Positions 1 through 11,560 of a stretch of DNA of 64,000 nt are shown piece after piece. The notes beneath the pieces were generated by a model, which had not been told where the DNA came from, did not search any database, and saw only the letters and a program-made list of their open reading frames with translations. The position numbers and the translations under genes were made by a program. Numbering within the stretch: position 1 is the stretch's first letter; each line of letters starts with the position of its first letter. Origin of the DNA: Saposhnikovia divaricata (taxonomy: Eukaryota; Streptophyta; Magnoliopsida; Apiales; Apiaceae); NCBI GenBank assembly GCA_036435485.1, contig CM071597.1, positions 143,279,647 to 143,343,646 on the forward strand, in the 5' to 3' direction.

Positions 1-484
1 GATCATTAGGAGTTTGTTTGCCAAAGTAAAGCATTCCTAATTATCGTGGTTAGGTGCGAAAGAATAAATGTGATATTCGACATGTTAATCAATTGGGTCT
101 AACTTAACTAAGTTATCACAATAGGATTGTGAAATGAGAACTTAGAAGCATAGGTTTGGCGGAAAATTTATTTGATAAATTAGAGCAATTGTTGTTCACC
201 AAACTGTCCAAGAATTATATACGAGATATAATTGACAAATGTTGTCTACCCAAATAGTTTTGTTTTGGGAGTATCGGCCAACGCTGACCCAAGACATAAT
301 AAAATATGGATCTTGGCCCACTAGAAAGTAAAGTTTCGCATACGCTTTCCGAGTTAATAGTGAGGGCTATTAATTTGATAAAAAAAATAGTGGAAGGTAT
401 ATTAATTTGAATGTACCATAATCACTTGAACATAATTAATGTAACAATCTAACTTCTTATGCATTTTATCATTGTAGATAACAA
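1..484 (+). other. Untranslated leader of element A
   Basis: No open frame fits the element here. The stretch lies between the absent 5' LTR and the gag start at 485, as the leader of an Angela-like Copia does. It ends in a T-rich run closing on TTGTAG just before AACAAATGG, a reasonable plant start context. I see no gene or compact structured element in it. The leader would be expected to carry packaging and dimerisation signals, but I cannot locate them by eye. Confidence 0.6.
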
Positions 485-3400
485 ATGGCACAAAACACAA
501 ACAACACTCTTTCTGTGCAATCAGTCCTTGAGAAGGACAAGCTGACAAGATCAAACTTCCTTGACTGGTCTAGGAATTTGAGAATTGTTCTCATGCAGGA
601 AAAGAAATCTTATGTGATTGATAATCCTCAACCGGAAGCCCCTGTTTCCAATGCCACTCGTGCTGTGCAAAATGCTTATCAGAAGCATATTGATGATGCT
701 AACGATGTGGCTTGTCTTATGCTTGCTACAATGAATGCTGAGCTTCAGAAGCAGCATCTGGATATGAATGTACATGCTATGTTTGAACATCTTTCAACGA
801 TGTTTCAATCACAGGCTCGTGTGGAAAAGTTTAACATGAGCAAAGCACTCTACTCATGCAAGCAGGGCAACGAACCAGTCGGACCACATGTTCCAAAGAT
901 GATTGGGTATTGTGATTACCTTGCTCGTTTAGGTTTCCCGCTTCAGCGAGAGGCTCCAATCGATATAATCTTGCAATCTTTGAACAATGACTATACTCAG
1001 TTTATTATGACTTTTAATATGACTGAGCAAGATAAGACTCCTATGGAATTGTTGGCCATGCTGAGGACCACTGAAGCAAATATGGTCAAGGCACCTGAGA
1101 AAGCTCCCATAATGATGGTGGGAAAGAAAGGTGCTAAGGGAAAAGGGAAATAGAAGGGGAAGAAAAAGGTTGCATCAAAAGCTCTTGCTCCTTCCAAGCC
1201 CTCCTTCAAAAGGGCTGGAAAGCCGAAGGGAGATGTCGCAAAGGCTGACAAGGGTGATTGTCACTATTGCAACAAGCCTGGTCACTGGAAGAGGAACTGT
1301 CCTAACTACTTGGAGGATCTGAAGAAGATCAAGTCTGTCAAGATTTCTACTGATTCAGGTATTTATGTTATAGAAGTCAATTTGTCTATTTCAACATCTT
1401 GGGTATTGGATACTGGATGTGGTTCTCACATTTGTATTAATGTGCAGGAACTGCGAAGGAGTAGGACATTGGCAAAGGGAGAAGTTGACCTACGAGTAGG
1501 CAATGGAGCAAAGGTTGCTGCTTTAGCCGTAGGAACTTATTATTTATCGTTGCCCTCTGGGCTTATTTTAGAACTTGATAATTGCTATTACGTGCCTGCG
1601 ATTTGTAGAAACATTATTTCTATTTCTTGTTTGGACAAGAAGGATTTTTCATTTACTATTAAAGACAATTGTTGCTCTTTTGGTTTGAATGATTTAACTT
1701 ATGGCATTGCACGCATGTTTAATGGTTTATATGTTCTAGATTTAAATTTTACTCCTGTCTATAATGTTAATAAACGCCTTAAAGCAAATGACTGTAATCA
1801 AACCTTCCTATGGCATTGTCGATTAGGCCATATAAATGAGAATCGCATATCCAATCTCCATAAAGACGGATTTTTGGATAAATTTGATTTTGAATCATAC
1901 GATGAATGCGAAGCTTGTTTACTTGGTAAAATGGCAAAGGCCCCTTTTAACAAACAAGGTGAAAGGGCCACTGAACGATTAGAACTAATACATAGTGATG
2001 TATGTGGTCCAGTGCGTTCTATGGCAAGAGGAGGATTTTACTACTTCATAACATTTACTGATGATTACAGTAGATATGGATATGTGTATCTAATGAAGCA
2101 CAAATCTGAATCTTTTGAAAAGTTCAAAGAATACAAAGCTGAGGTAGAAAAGCAATAGGAAGAGAGTATTAAAACTCTTTGATCTGATCGAGGAGGTGAA
2201 TACTTAACCCTGGAATTTAAGAATTTCTTAAAGGAATGTGGTATTGTATCACAACTCACTCCTCCTAGAACACCACAATGGAATGGTGTTTCTGAAAGGA
2301 GGAATCGTACTTTGTTGGACATGGTACGATCGATGATGAGTCATGTTGATCTTCCAATAAGTTTCTGGGGTGATGCCCTAGAGACCGCTGCATATACACT
2401 AAACCGTGTTCGATCAAAATCGGTTCAAAAGACTCCATATGAAATATGGACTAGAAAGCGTCAAAGCATGTCATTTATGAAAATATGGGGATGTGAAGCG
2501 TTTGTAAAATGCTTGACCTCTGACAAGCTTGGACCCAAATCTGCAAATGTTATTTTGTGGGGTACCCAAAGGAAGCTAAGGGTTACTATTTCTATAATCC
2601 AATTGAGAACAAAATAGTTGTTTCTCGAAATGCTGTATTTCTAGAAAGAAAATTTGTCTCCAGAAGAAATAGTGGGAGGAAAGTAGATCTCGATGAAGTT
2701 TGAGAACTACAAGATAACACTGAACCAAAAATGGAATGTGAGCAAGATATTCAAGATAATCTTGAAGAGAATATTGCTCAAGAAACACAAGTTATTCGTA
2801 GATCTCGTAGGATTCGCCATGAGCCTGTGAGATATTATGGATTTCTCCTAGTCGATAATGATGATATAATGCTCATGGATCAAGATGAGCCTCTTACCTA
2901 TCAAGATGTTATGAACAGTCCAAACTCTGAGAAATGGCTAGAAGCCATGAAATCTGAAATGGATTCCATGTATGAAAACAAAGTATGGACTTTGGTTGAT
3001 CCACTTGAAGGGGTAAAACCCATTGGGTGCAAATGGGTCTTCAAAATGAAGACTGACATGGATGGAAAGGTCCAGACTTATAAAGCTAGGTTGGTTGTAA
3101 AAGGTTTCAAACAAATTCATGGTATTGACTATGATGAAACTTTTTCACCAGTAGCAATGGTCAAATCCATTAGGATTTTTCTTGCAATAGAAGCTTACAA
3201 CGATTATGAAATCTGGCAGATGGATGTCAAGACAGCCTTCCTTAATGGAAGCCTTGAAGAGGATGTATATATGATACAACCTGAAGGTTTTGTAAATCCA
3301 AAGGATGCTAGAAAGATATGTAAGCTAATCAGGTCCATTTATGGACTAAAGCAAGCTTCAAGGAGATGGAATATTCGTTTTGACCAAACAGTCAAAGAGT

Positions 3401-4467
3401 TTGGCTTCGTTCAATATGAAAATGAACCTTGTGTTTACAAGAAGGTTAGTGGGAGCACTGTGGCATTCCTAGTTCTATATGTTGATGATATAATACTGAT
3501 TGGGAATGACATACCTTCTCTACAGGCTGTTAAGGCATGGTGAGGAAAGAATTTCTCCATGAAAGACTTAGGTGAGGCTTCCTATATATTAGGGATCAAG
3601 ATCTATAGAGATAGATCAAGAAGATTGATTGGTCTAAGTTAGAGTACATACATTGATAAAGTATTGCATCGTTTTGGGATGCAAGATGCAAAAGGGGGAT
3701 TTGTCCCTATGTCTCATGGGATAACGATCTCAGATAAAGATAGTCCTAAATCGAAAGTTGAAAAGGACTGCATGAGTAAGATTCCATATGCTTCTACAAT
3801 TGGATCTATCATGTATGCAATGATATGTACTCATCCTGATGTGTCGTATGCTTTAAGCATGATGAGCAGGTTTCAGTCTAATCCAGGTGAAGCTCACTGG
3901 ACAGCTGTCAAGAACATTCTAAAGTACTTAAAAAGGACTAAAGATTCGTTCTTGGTGTATGGAGGGGAAGAGGGACTAGTTGTAAAAGGTTACACTGATT
4001 CTAGTTTCCAAACAGACAAGGATGATTCTATATCCCAGTCTGGTTTTGTGTTTTGTCTCAACGGAGGTGCTGTTAGCTGGAAAAGTTCAAAACAAGAAAC
4101 AGTAGCTGATTCTACAATGGAGGCTGAGTATATTGCTGCTTGTGAAGCAGCTAAGGAGGCAGTTTGGATCCGAAACTTCATTAATGAGCTTGGTGTGGTT
4201 CCATCGATAGTAGATCCCATTGATCTCTATTGCGATAATAATTGAGCCACAGCACAAGCAAAGGAACCAAGATCGCACTCCAGGGAGAAACATATACTTA
4301 GAAGATATCATCTTATTCGTGAGATTAACGAGCGAGGAGATATACACATATGTAAAGTGCATACCAATGATAACATTGCTGATCCACTGACTAAGCCTCT
4401 GTCGCAGCAGAAGCACGAAAGTCACACTAGTTCCATAGGTATTAGGAATATAAATGATTGGCTCTAG
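485..4467 (+). pseudogene. Element A gag-pol polyprotein, degenerate
   Basis: Retrotransposon capsid and replication polyprotein, originally one frame. Gag is at 485-1320 with an intact CCHC zinc knuckle (CHYCNKPGHWKRNC, 1259-1300). Next come the protease (VLDTGCGSHIC, about 1405), the integrase zinc region with CEACLLGK, the integrase core (IHSDVCGPV, SDRGGEY, NGVSERRNRT), RT (VWTLVDPL onward, YVDD at 3478-3489) and RNase H (YTDSSF, STMEAEYIA, YCDNN). Breaks: TAG 1151, TAG 2156, TGA 2180, frameshift near 2555, TGA 2701, TGA 3541, TAG 3640, TGA 4243; the natural stop is TAG at 4465. Several stops fit C-to-T change, for example Q to TAG at 3640. It cannot yield a full polyprotein. Confidence 0.92.
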
Positions 4468-4471
4468 TGCA

Positions 4472-4481
4472 AGTGGGAGAT
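4472..4481 (+). other. Polypurine tract of element A
   Basis: AGTGGGAGAT directly precedes the LTR start TGTTAG. In Copia elements this tract primes plus-strand DNA synthesis. Confidence 0.8.
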
Positions 4482-5797
4482 TGTTAGTGTAGGTGCCCTA
4501 GAGGCAATACATTTCAGTTTGGTTAAACTTCGTCATTGACAGTTATGTTCCATTTTGATTATATTGATGTTTTATTATGCTTAGTATTTACTGCGATATA
4601 ATTGTTAGTATAATAAATGTCCCTAGATTATTGATACGAACTATATAATTATGAGATAATATACAGTATAATAATCTTGAATATCCCTAGTCAAGTATTA
4701 TTGTTATTGGGACAATAATAATACATCGAGACTAGTATGTTGATTGACTGATGATCACTTCTCATTGATCATAAGTATGATGATACTAAAGTCAATGCAT
4801 AGGTACATGTATGAGTATGATGTACTGGATAGACCCACTATGAGATTCGACATGGAATGAATAAATGTGTCATTATGAATCTCAATGTGATAATGATGTA
4901 ATGATCCTTAGACCTGAAGCCATTACATTTCTATATGAGAATTAATATATTTTGATTCTATCAAAAGTTATCTTTAATCGGGTAATGATAAAGATGGTCT
5001 TGGGTATATTATGAATCGTATGAGAAATGTGAATGATCTAGATGGACCCTCCTTAATATATATAAATATATGTGAGTGATATTATTGGCCTCTTGTTTGA
5101 GTGAGACTATGAAATGCTTGGCCGTGCTCAAATAATGATTTGTTTGAATAGTCTACTCATCGATCAACAAAATAAAGATTAAATTATGACGAGGATGACA
5201 CATTCCATGCCTCTAGTTTAATCTATAATATCAAGGTTAAAGAGAATATTTTACATTGTACATTATTCACGAAAGGCGAAATCGATTCACCGATTTAATT
5301 ATTATTATTTGGGTAACAATGATGCATTACTAGATGCCGCTCATTGTTTACGATTTTATTTATTAAATAAAATTGTTGCCAATATAATAATAACCTATAG
5401 GGTCACACAAAAGAATGAATGAAGGATTATTTAAATTAAATTCGGATTTAATTTAAATCAAATATAATTCGAAATTATTTAATTAAATTAAGTTTGACTT
5501 AATTAATTAAAATATTGAATTTCGAATTTATAAATAAATATAATTCGAAATCAGATTTATTAGAGACTTTAAGTTAGACTTAATAAGCTTTAAAATACGA
5601 ATTTCGGATTTGATAAAACTCTAATTTAAATTAGAATAAAATCTGAAATTATTTTATTAAGACTTTAAGTTGGACTTAAAGTATTAAAAGATAGAATTTC
5701 TGATTTGTCAAAATTATGATTTATACTAGACTTAGGATTCGTTTTTTGCTCTTCTCCTATATAATGAAATTATGATTTCATATTAGGGTTCACGTTT

Positions 5798-5805
5798 TAT
5801 AAAAA
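5798..5805 (+). promoter_or_regulatory. TATA box in element A LTR
   Basis: TATAAAAA followed by CCCTAGC, about 20 bp upstream of the GA tract. The position within the LTR suits a Pol II promoter that starts transcription at the edge of the microsatellite. Assigned from sequence only. Confidence 0.5.
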
Positions 5806-5815
5806 CCCTAGCTGT

Positions 5816-5818
<3 letters not shown>

Positions 5819-5871
<53 letters not shown>
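5819..5871 (+). repeat. (GA)n microsatellite, about 26 units
   Basis: Uninterrupted GA dinucleotides, starting about 14 bp after the TATA box of A's 3' LTR. It would form the start of the transcript if the TATA box is used. GA repeats are known binding sites for plant BBR/BPC-type factors; any role here is inference. Confidence 0.97.
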
Positions 5872-5872
<1 letters not shown>

Positions 5873-6127
5873 AAGAACGGATCAGTGGTGCTAGTACATA
5901 TCTACCTTCGATAATTCATTCGTGTGGATACCGATTGAGACGTACATCGCTCGTGCGGGATACATGGTGATTGAACATCCTTCCTACAATCTCAGACCTC
6001 GAAAAGCTTTTTAAAGGTACTAATTTCTGTGAACTACGAATTAAATATACAATTCTCGCATGGATCCTAGCGGTGAGTTTCAATTTGTTTTTATTTTTCG
6101 CTGCGTTTGATTGTTTGAAACCCAACA

Positions 6128-7013
6128 TTACTGACATGTTTGAAAGGTTTCACAAGCTGGTGACTGAGCTACAGATGAATGGGAAGGTTTACAGCACCAA
6201 GGAGTTGAACATAAAGTTTCTATTGTCCTCACCAAACCATCTAGAGCAAAGGGCCATTTCTCTAAGAGAAAGAGATTTGAACAAAGTCACATATGATGTG
6301 CTCTACGGGGTTTTAAAGACTCATGAGCTTGAGTTGCTTCAGAAGAGGGCTATCCAAGCCAACCAAGGCAGAATGGTAAACACATCATGTGCCTTGATTG
6401 TCAGCAAATCTGTTCAAGACCTAGAAGCATCTACAAGTCAGCTAAGGATAGAAGAGATAGTAGATGAAGAAAATGAAGGTGAAGTGACTGAACCTGTTGA
6501 GGAGAAGGGAGAAGAAGATTTCTATACTCTTGAAGAGCTAGATGGCATGGAAAACACTTCATATGCTTTCATGGCCAGAATGTTTCCAAACATCAGAATC
6601 AAGAGGAACCAACCTTTCAAACCTAGACCCCAAAACCATTCATTCAACAAGAGCAAGGCACCTGTGAAAGCAAACAAGAATAAATTCAAAACCAGCCATG
6701 TGGATAGGTCATCTGTAAGGTGTTATAGATGAAATGACCTAGGGCATTTTGCCAGTGAATGGAAGAAGCCTAAAAAGAAGGATAAGGAGTTTCTAGAGCT
6801 TGAAGCTAAGTGTGAGACCCTTCTGAAAAAGCAAACACAAGGCAGGGCCTACATAGCTGAAGGGAAGTGTTGGGATGACTTTGATAGTGATGGAGAGGAG
6901 CAAGAATTCTGCAACTATGCCTTGATGGCTGATTCCAAGGATGAACAATCTCTATCTGACTCTCAGGTACCATCTCTCACTACCATAGATATGTCTGTTT
7001 CTGAGTATAAATG
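6128..7013 (+). pseudogene. Element B gag, first part in window
   Basis: Middle of a Copia gag, from MFERFHKLVTEL through an acidic stretch and a zinc knuckle, ending where element C inserts. The knuckle at 6721-6762 is damaged at two of four metal ligands: the second Cys codon is now TGA (6730) and the last Cys is Trp (TGG). The N-terminal part lies upstream of element A. The AAATG that ends it (7009-7013) is the left target duplication of C. The frame resumes at 32184. Confidence 0.88.
7009..7013. repeat. Left target-site duplication of element C (AAATG)
   Basis: AAATG immediately precedes TGTTAGAT. The same five bases follow the right end of C at 32179-32183. Confidence 0.95.
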
Positions 7014-7516
7014 TGTTAGATATTGATTCAAGCGATGATCAGGATCTGGACTACTGATCAGATACTGATGCTGACATCATCAGTAATGCACCGTCAGGAT
7101 TGGGTTATCATCAGGATTGGAAGCTGATCAGGATTTCATGAGGATATACATCAGTCCAGGAATCTAGGAAGATTGACATGTTGGTTCCTGATTTATAGGA
7201 ATGCAGCTATCATTCAAGATATGTACTAAGAGACGTATGTAATTGATTTGATATATCTTGTAATTGATAGTGTAGCTGTGTACTGTATATAAACACAGTT
7301 TAGGTTTTACTTAATGGTAATCGCTTACACGAATTATCTTGTAACCTAGCAGCTCTCCAGAACATAAGAATTTCTTGAGAGAGTTTGTAACAGTTTTATA
7401 TCAGAATTAATAAAGCTGTTATTTATTCATACTTGTGTTATTATTTCTGTTTAAGTCGAAAATCTTATACAATTGTATTCAACCCCCCTTCTACAATTGT
7501 TAATTACTGGGCAACA
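7014..7516 (+). repeat. 5' LTR of element C (503 bp)
   Basis: Begins TGTTAGATATTG and ends GGGCAACA, followed two bases later by the primer-binding site. TATATAAA is at 7286-7293 and a poly(A)-type AATAAA at 7409-7414, which marks U3, R and U5 roughly. GATCAGGAT-type words recur in the first 130 bp. Relative to the 3' LTR it has 16 extra bases near 7220, flanked by short ATGTA repeats. Confidence 0.95.
7286..7293 (+). promoter_or_regulatory. TATA box in element C 5' LTR
   Basis: TATATAAA inside CTGTATATAAACAC; the same motif sits at 31948-31955 in the 3' LTR. An AATAAA lies about 120 bp downstream, the usual promoter-to-R spacing in a short Copia LTR. Confidence 0.6.
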
Positions 7517-7518
7517 AT

Positions 7519-7530
7519 TGGTATCAGAGC
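7519..7530 (+). other. Primer-binding site of element C (tRNA-iMet)
   Basis: TGGTATCAGAGC begins three bases after the last base of the 5' LTR. This 12-mer is the complement of the 3' end of plant initiator tRNA-Met, used as minus-strand primer by most plant Copia elements. Confidence 0.95.
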
Positions 7531-7564
7531 AAACTGATTAATTACAATCAGAAACGATCTTAAT

Positions 7565-9539
7565 ATGTCGACAAGCAAGTATGAAAGTATTAAAATCCCT
7601 GTTCTCAAAAAGGCTGAATACCCCACATGGAGGGTAAAGATGTTGATGTATCTGGAGGCAACTGATCCTAACTATCTTGATCGAATATATGATGGACCAT
7701 ATATCCCTAAGAGACTGGTTGCTAGAACAGATACTATACCTGAGCACTATGTTCAGAAGACAAAGGCTGAATGGACTCCTGAGGAAAAGGCTGAAGTACT
7801 CAGAGATGCAAAGGTGAAGAACATTCTTCATAATAGCCTTGATGCTGTCATGTCAAATAGAGTGATAGCATGTAAAATTGCTAAGAAGATCTGGGAAACT
7901 TTGGAGACTCAATGCCAGGGTACTGAATCTATCAAAAGGAACAGAAGGGCTCTGTTGATTCAAGAGTACGAGCAGTTTGATGCAAAATTTGATGAGAGCC
8001 TCACTGATCTGTATGATAGATTTCTGACACTATTGAATAACCTATCTCTAGTGGGTAAAGAGTATGAACCAGAAGACTCGAATACCAAGTTTCTTAGAGC
8101 TTTGCCTGAGGAGTAGGATACTCAAACCTCTATCATTAGGCATCAGTATGATCTTAATGCTGTATCTCTTGATGAAGTCTATGGAATGCTAAGAACCCAT
8201 GATCTTGAGGTTCAACAAAGGAAGAATAAGAAGACCAACAAAGCAAAGGCTGTTGCTTTGAATGCTGAATCAAAATCAAAAGGAAAAACGTGGAGGTTTC
8301 AAGAAGGAGAAGTATAGTCGTTGAGTCCAATACTGATGACTCATCATCAGATCCTGATGCAAATCCTGACACTGATACTGATGATGACTCTACTGATTCT
8401 GATATGATGGAAATGGTTGCTATGATAGTCAAGGGTTTCAAGAAGATGAAGTTCAGAAAGGCTAGAAGACAAGGTAACTTTCAGAAGAAACCTGTCAATA
8501 CTGACAAGAACAGGTACAAGAAGAATGAAAGCAAAAGTAGCAAGTTTGACAAGTCAAAAGTCAAATGCTACAACTGTGATGGAATGGGTCACTTTGTAAC
8601 TGAATGCAAAAAGGCCAAAACCAAAGCTCTTATCTCATCTAGCAAGGATTGGATGGACTCTTCCTCAGACTCTGAAGAGGAAAAAGTGAACTATGCATTA
8701 ATGGCAAATGTGGATGAGATTGCTGCTCCTGAAAATAAGGTACCTGAAGTTGTTTTTGATTTTGATACTGATAATGTCTCTGAGTTAAGATCTTTCTTAA
8801 AGTCTCTGCATATTAGCTTTAAAAGTCAATCTCTTGAAAATGCTAGAATAATATCTGAGATGTCAGAATTGACTAAAAGAAATGATCATCTAGAAGCTGA
8901 GTTACTCTTCATGGAAGAAGTACAAAATGAATGTGATAAGGCTAAGCACATGAAGCCAGAAATGGAGTTTAAATGTACTGCACTTGAAAAGGAACTTAAT
9001 GAAGCTAATGAGAAACTCAGAACCTGGACATACTCTGGAAAGAAAACACACGATCTTATCACAGATAAGAACTGGAAAGAGGGTCTAGGTTATAAACTAG
9101 AGGACAAAAAGAAGAATAAAGGTAAAGTTGTTACTGCTGAAACAACAAAATCAGGAAGAGTTGTTGTGAATGAGTCAACAAATCCAAAAACCTATAGACA
9201 TGTAATAGACAGAACAAAGACAAAATTAAAACCTGTTAAGTATGTGTATCCAGAAAATCCCAACTCTACTTTAGAGAAGGGATCTACTTCTACGCAAAAC
9301 TCTAAGTCTAAATCTGTCAAAAATATAGGTCTTTTGTCTAAGAAACAACTCAGAAACAGAATCTGTGAAGCGACAGATATAGAGAAAACCACTACTGCTA
9401 AAGGAACAGGAATGGTAAAATTGGAATAAACAAAGAGAATAATTATAAGTATATTCCAAGTGCACCAAGGAAAACATGCTTTAATTGTGGTAACTCTAAT
9501 CATCTTGCTATTGATTGCAGGAGGAGTAAAAAGAAGGCT
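7565..9539 (+). pseudogene. Element C gag, part before element D
   Basis: SIRE-type gag. The N-terminal region (KIPVLKKAEYPTWRVKML) runs from 7565 to a TAG at 8114 that fits Trp TGG to TAG. A frameshift near 8290 leads into an acidic Asp/Ser-rich segment, then zinc knuckle 1 (CYNCDGMGHFVTEC, 8566-8607), a coiled-coil-like Glu/Lys-rich stretch and basic residues. A second frameshift near 9427 leads to knuckle 2 (CFNCGNSNHLAIDC, 9477-9518). D inserts directly after, at AAGGCT. With D and one duplication removed the frame passes smoothly into the part at 25115. Confidence 0.9.
9535..9539. repeat. Left target-site duplication of element D (AGGCT)
   Basis: AGGCT precedes TGTAACACC. An identical AGGCT is at 25110-25114 after the right LTR. 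Confidence 0.96.
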
Positions 9540-9868
9540 TGTAACACCCCCAGATCCGGGTTCCGGGATCCGGTGGTTACGGTTTCCAATTCTGTCCACA
9601 ACAATTGAACTTCCCTTAACATAAAATAAATTACGTCTCTATTACCCAACACAACAATATAAAACACACCCGTTATAGTCCCAGAGATAAAATCAGAGTA
9701 ACAATCATATTTTTATTAATCACATTATGAGTTCTTACAATCCAAAAGAATTTCAATATAAATACATACTCTTTGCCATCCATTTACATAAGTCATACTA
9801 GACTATATTCTTGGTACTGAAAGAATAAATATACCCTACCAATAGCTTCTTCTTCAGCTCTGGTAGTC

Positions 9869-9910
9869 TTATAGTCCTTGCCCGCGTCGAGTGCGCCTTG
9901 TGCGAGTCAT
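9869..9910 (-). CDS. Arginine-rich mini-ORF in D left LTR (13 codons)
   Basis: Starts MTRTRRTRRG and stops after 13 codons; the same frame is in the right LTR at 20355-20396 with one residue change. Upstream is a CAACAACA-containing leader. Element G has a longer relative (56026-56118) with the same start pattern, M-x-R-x-R-R-T-R-R. No function known to me; it may be a decayed leader ORF. Translation is unproven. Confidence 0.35.
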   Translation of the reverse strand: MTRTRRTRRGQGL

Positions 9911-9940
9911 CTGGTCTAGCTGTTGTTGTGATATAATAAT

Positions 9941-9966
9941 AAAGCAAGGGTGAGCAATAGCCCACC
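9941..9966 (-). promoter_or_regulatory. Conserved LTR stem-loop motif (D left LTR)
   Basis: On the minus strand this reads GGTGGGCTATTGCTCACC and then CTTGCTTT. The same layout, a short inverted repeat ending in GCTCA followed by CTTGCTTT or CTTGCTTA, occurs in the LTRs of E, F and G. The conserved position near the 3' end of each LTR suggests an RNA-processing or other LTR signal, but the role is inference. Confidence 0.45.
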
Positions 9967-10869
9967 AACAATAACATATAACTGAACGATAATGTATAAC
10001 AGTTCAAAAGTATCTTTCAAACCATATGCCATGCATTTACGGAAATGATGCCAGTATCATATGAACGATGAAGTTACAAGGTAACTTAAAGTATTTGTTT
10101 GTAGAAATATCTGCTACATCAAAGTAAGCGAGATATTCTTATTGTTATTAAGAAGAGGAACTTGCAAGAAAAGGTTGCAACTCCAGTTATGACACTTTTC
10201 CAATTCTGCCAACAGTAATCATGTTGCAGGAAATAAATAAATTTGGATGATGAACCAATGATGGAGTATTCACCGCGCCCGCTGTTCCAATCTTGATGAT
10301 CAGTCGAGATCGTACAGCTCAATTTAGATTTACTACCGGTAGAAGGAAGAACTGACGGCTTTACTTGTATACCGCCTTACTAGCTCTCCCCGGCCAACGG
10401 TTGGGCCAAAGGGGATGGACCGGCGCTACTCGGCCTCTTACACGACTCCTAGTTCAAATAGAATTCATGATTCTGAATGTAACGTTCGTCCCCCCTTTCC
10501 CCAAGTATAATACTTGTTGATAAGACTCCACAAAGTAGTCGTATCTAGTTGGAAAGGAAAATTTACCAATAACTCCCAAGCTATTACTTGGTAATGGATA
10601 TCAACTTGTTCCAGTAATCTTACCCCTCGAAAGATGAGAAGGTAAGCAACGACTTAATAAGTCAACAGCACCCGAGTTGCGGGTGAAGGGAATACTTTAT
10701 GACCGGGAAGTCGACAAGATAAATAACATTTTTCCAAGTAAGGTTCTCTTATTATTAAGGAGATAGACTCAAAGAAGAATGATGTCTGAGAACCTTTCTT
10801 GATATAAGATTAATAAAAATATGACTCCGAAATATTTTCTGTAATAATCGAAGAAGATAAACCTTATCG

Positions 10870-11560
10870 AGGTTATTCTAAGTATGGAATAAATATTCAG
10901 AGAATATTTATTGAATTAAAATATTTTACAGATCATTTAGGAATAAGAAAGAATATCTTATATCAGAGTATTTCTCAAAATAATCCCTGAAGAAATATCA
11001 GGAGAATATTTATTGAATAAATAAATATTTAAATGAATATTCAAAACAATATTCATTAATTAATAAGACCTGAAAAAAATATTTAAGGTAATATTCATAA
11101 TTAATTAGGAATTTAAATGAATATTCAAAAGTAATATTCATTTAATGAATAATATCCTAAATGAATATCAAGTAATATTCATTTAGTAATCCAAGCCTTA
11201 AGGAATATTCGAGATAATATTCGATAATTAAATCAAGCTTCAGATGAATATTAAAATAATATTCATCAAGTATTTAATATCTTAAATGAATATTCAAAAG
11301 TAATATTTATTTAATATAATAATATTCTAAAAGAATATCCAAATAATATTCATTTAGTAGTCTCATCTTTAGAAGAATATTCGAAATAATAATCGATAAT
11401 TAATTCGACTCTGAATGAATATTGACAAATATTATTTGTCGAATGATTACGTTCAAATAATTAATTGAAGTAAGGATCATTAAATAAATAAGCTCGAACG
11501 AATATTCAAATAATATTCGTCGCCCAAATAATAGAAAATATTTACTTAAATATTTTCTTC
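10870..11560. repeat. Array of AATATT hairpins in D left LTR
   Basis: About ten imperfect inverted repeats spaced about 45-60 bp apart, each of the form AAATGAATATT, a short loop, then AATATTCATTT. The best has 11-bp perfect arms at 11115-11125 and 11133-11143 with a 7-base loop. The units differ from one another, so this is an old amplified hairpin unit rather than a fresh tandem array. It is repeated in the right LTR and, diverged, in element G. Confidence 0.85.

Larger units (their letters stand above)
1..6127 (+). mobile_element. Element A: Angela-like Ty1/copia LTR retrotransposon, 5' end outside window
   Basis: Order seen: untranslated leader, gag-protease-integrase-RT-RNase H in Copia order (integrase before RT), polypurine tract and a 1646-bp 3' LTR. 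The LTR starts TGTTAGTG and ends CCCAACA. The 5' LTR and primer-binding site lie upstream of the window. After the LTR, at 6128, the sequence changes abruptly to gag of another Copia element (B), so A is inserted in B's gag; TTACT (6128-6132) would be the right half of the target duplication. The Angela-like label comes from the gag style, the long LTR and the CCCTAGAGGCAATA string at the LTR start, and is from memory. Confidence 0.9.
4482..6127 (+). repeat. 3' LTR of element A (1646 bp)
   Basis: Starts TGTTAGTG after the polypurine tract and ends CCCAACA where B's gag resumes, so it has TGTT/AACA ends. It is very AT-rich at 5430-5720, where short blocks such as ACTTTAAGTTGGACTTA recur. A TATA box lies at 5798 and a long GA microsatellite follows it. 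A reading frame that runs from 5971 out of the LTR into B gag is accidental read-through, not a gene. Confidence 0.88.

Noticed and set aside
5971..6732. 253-codon open frame apparently starting in A's LTR
   Set aside because: The first 50 or so codons are LTR sequence read by chance; only the part from 6128 is real B gag.
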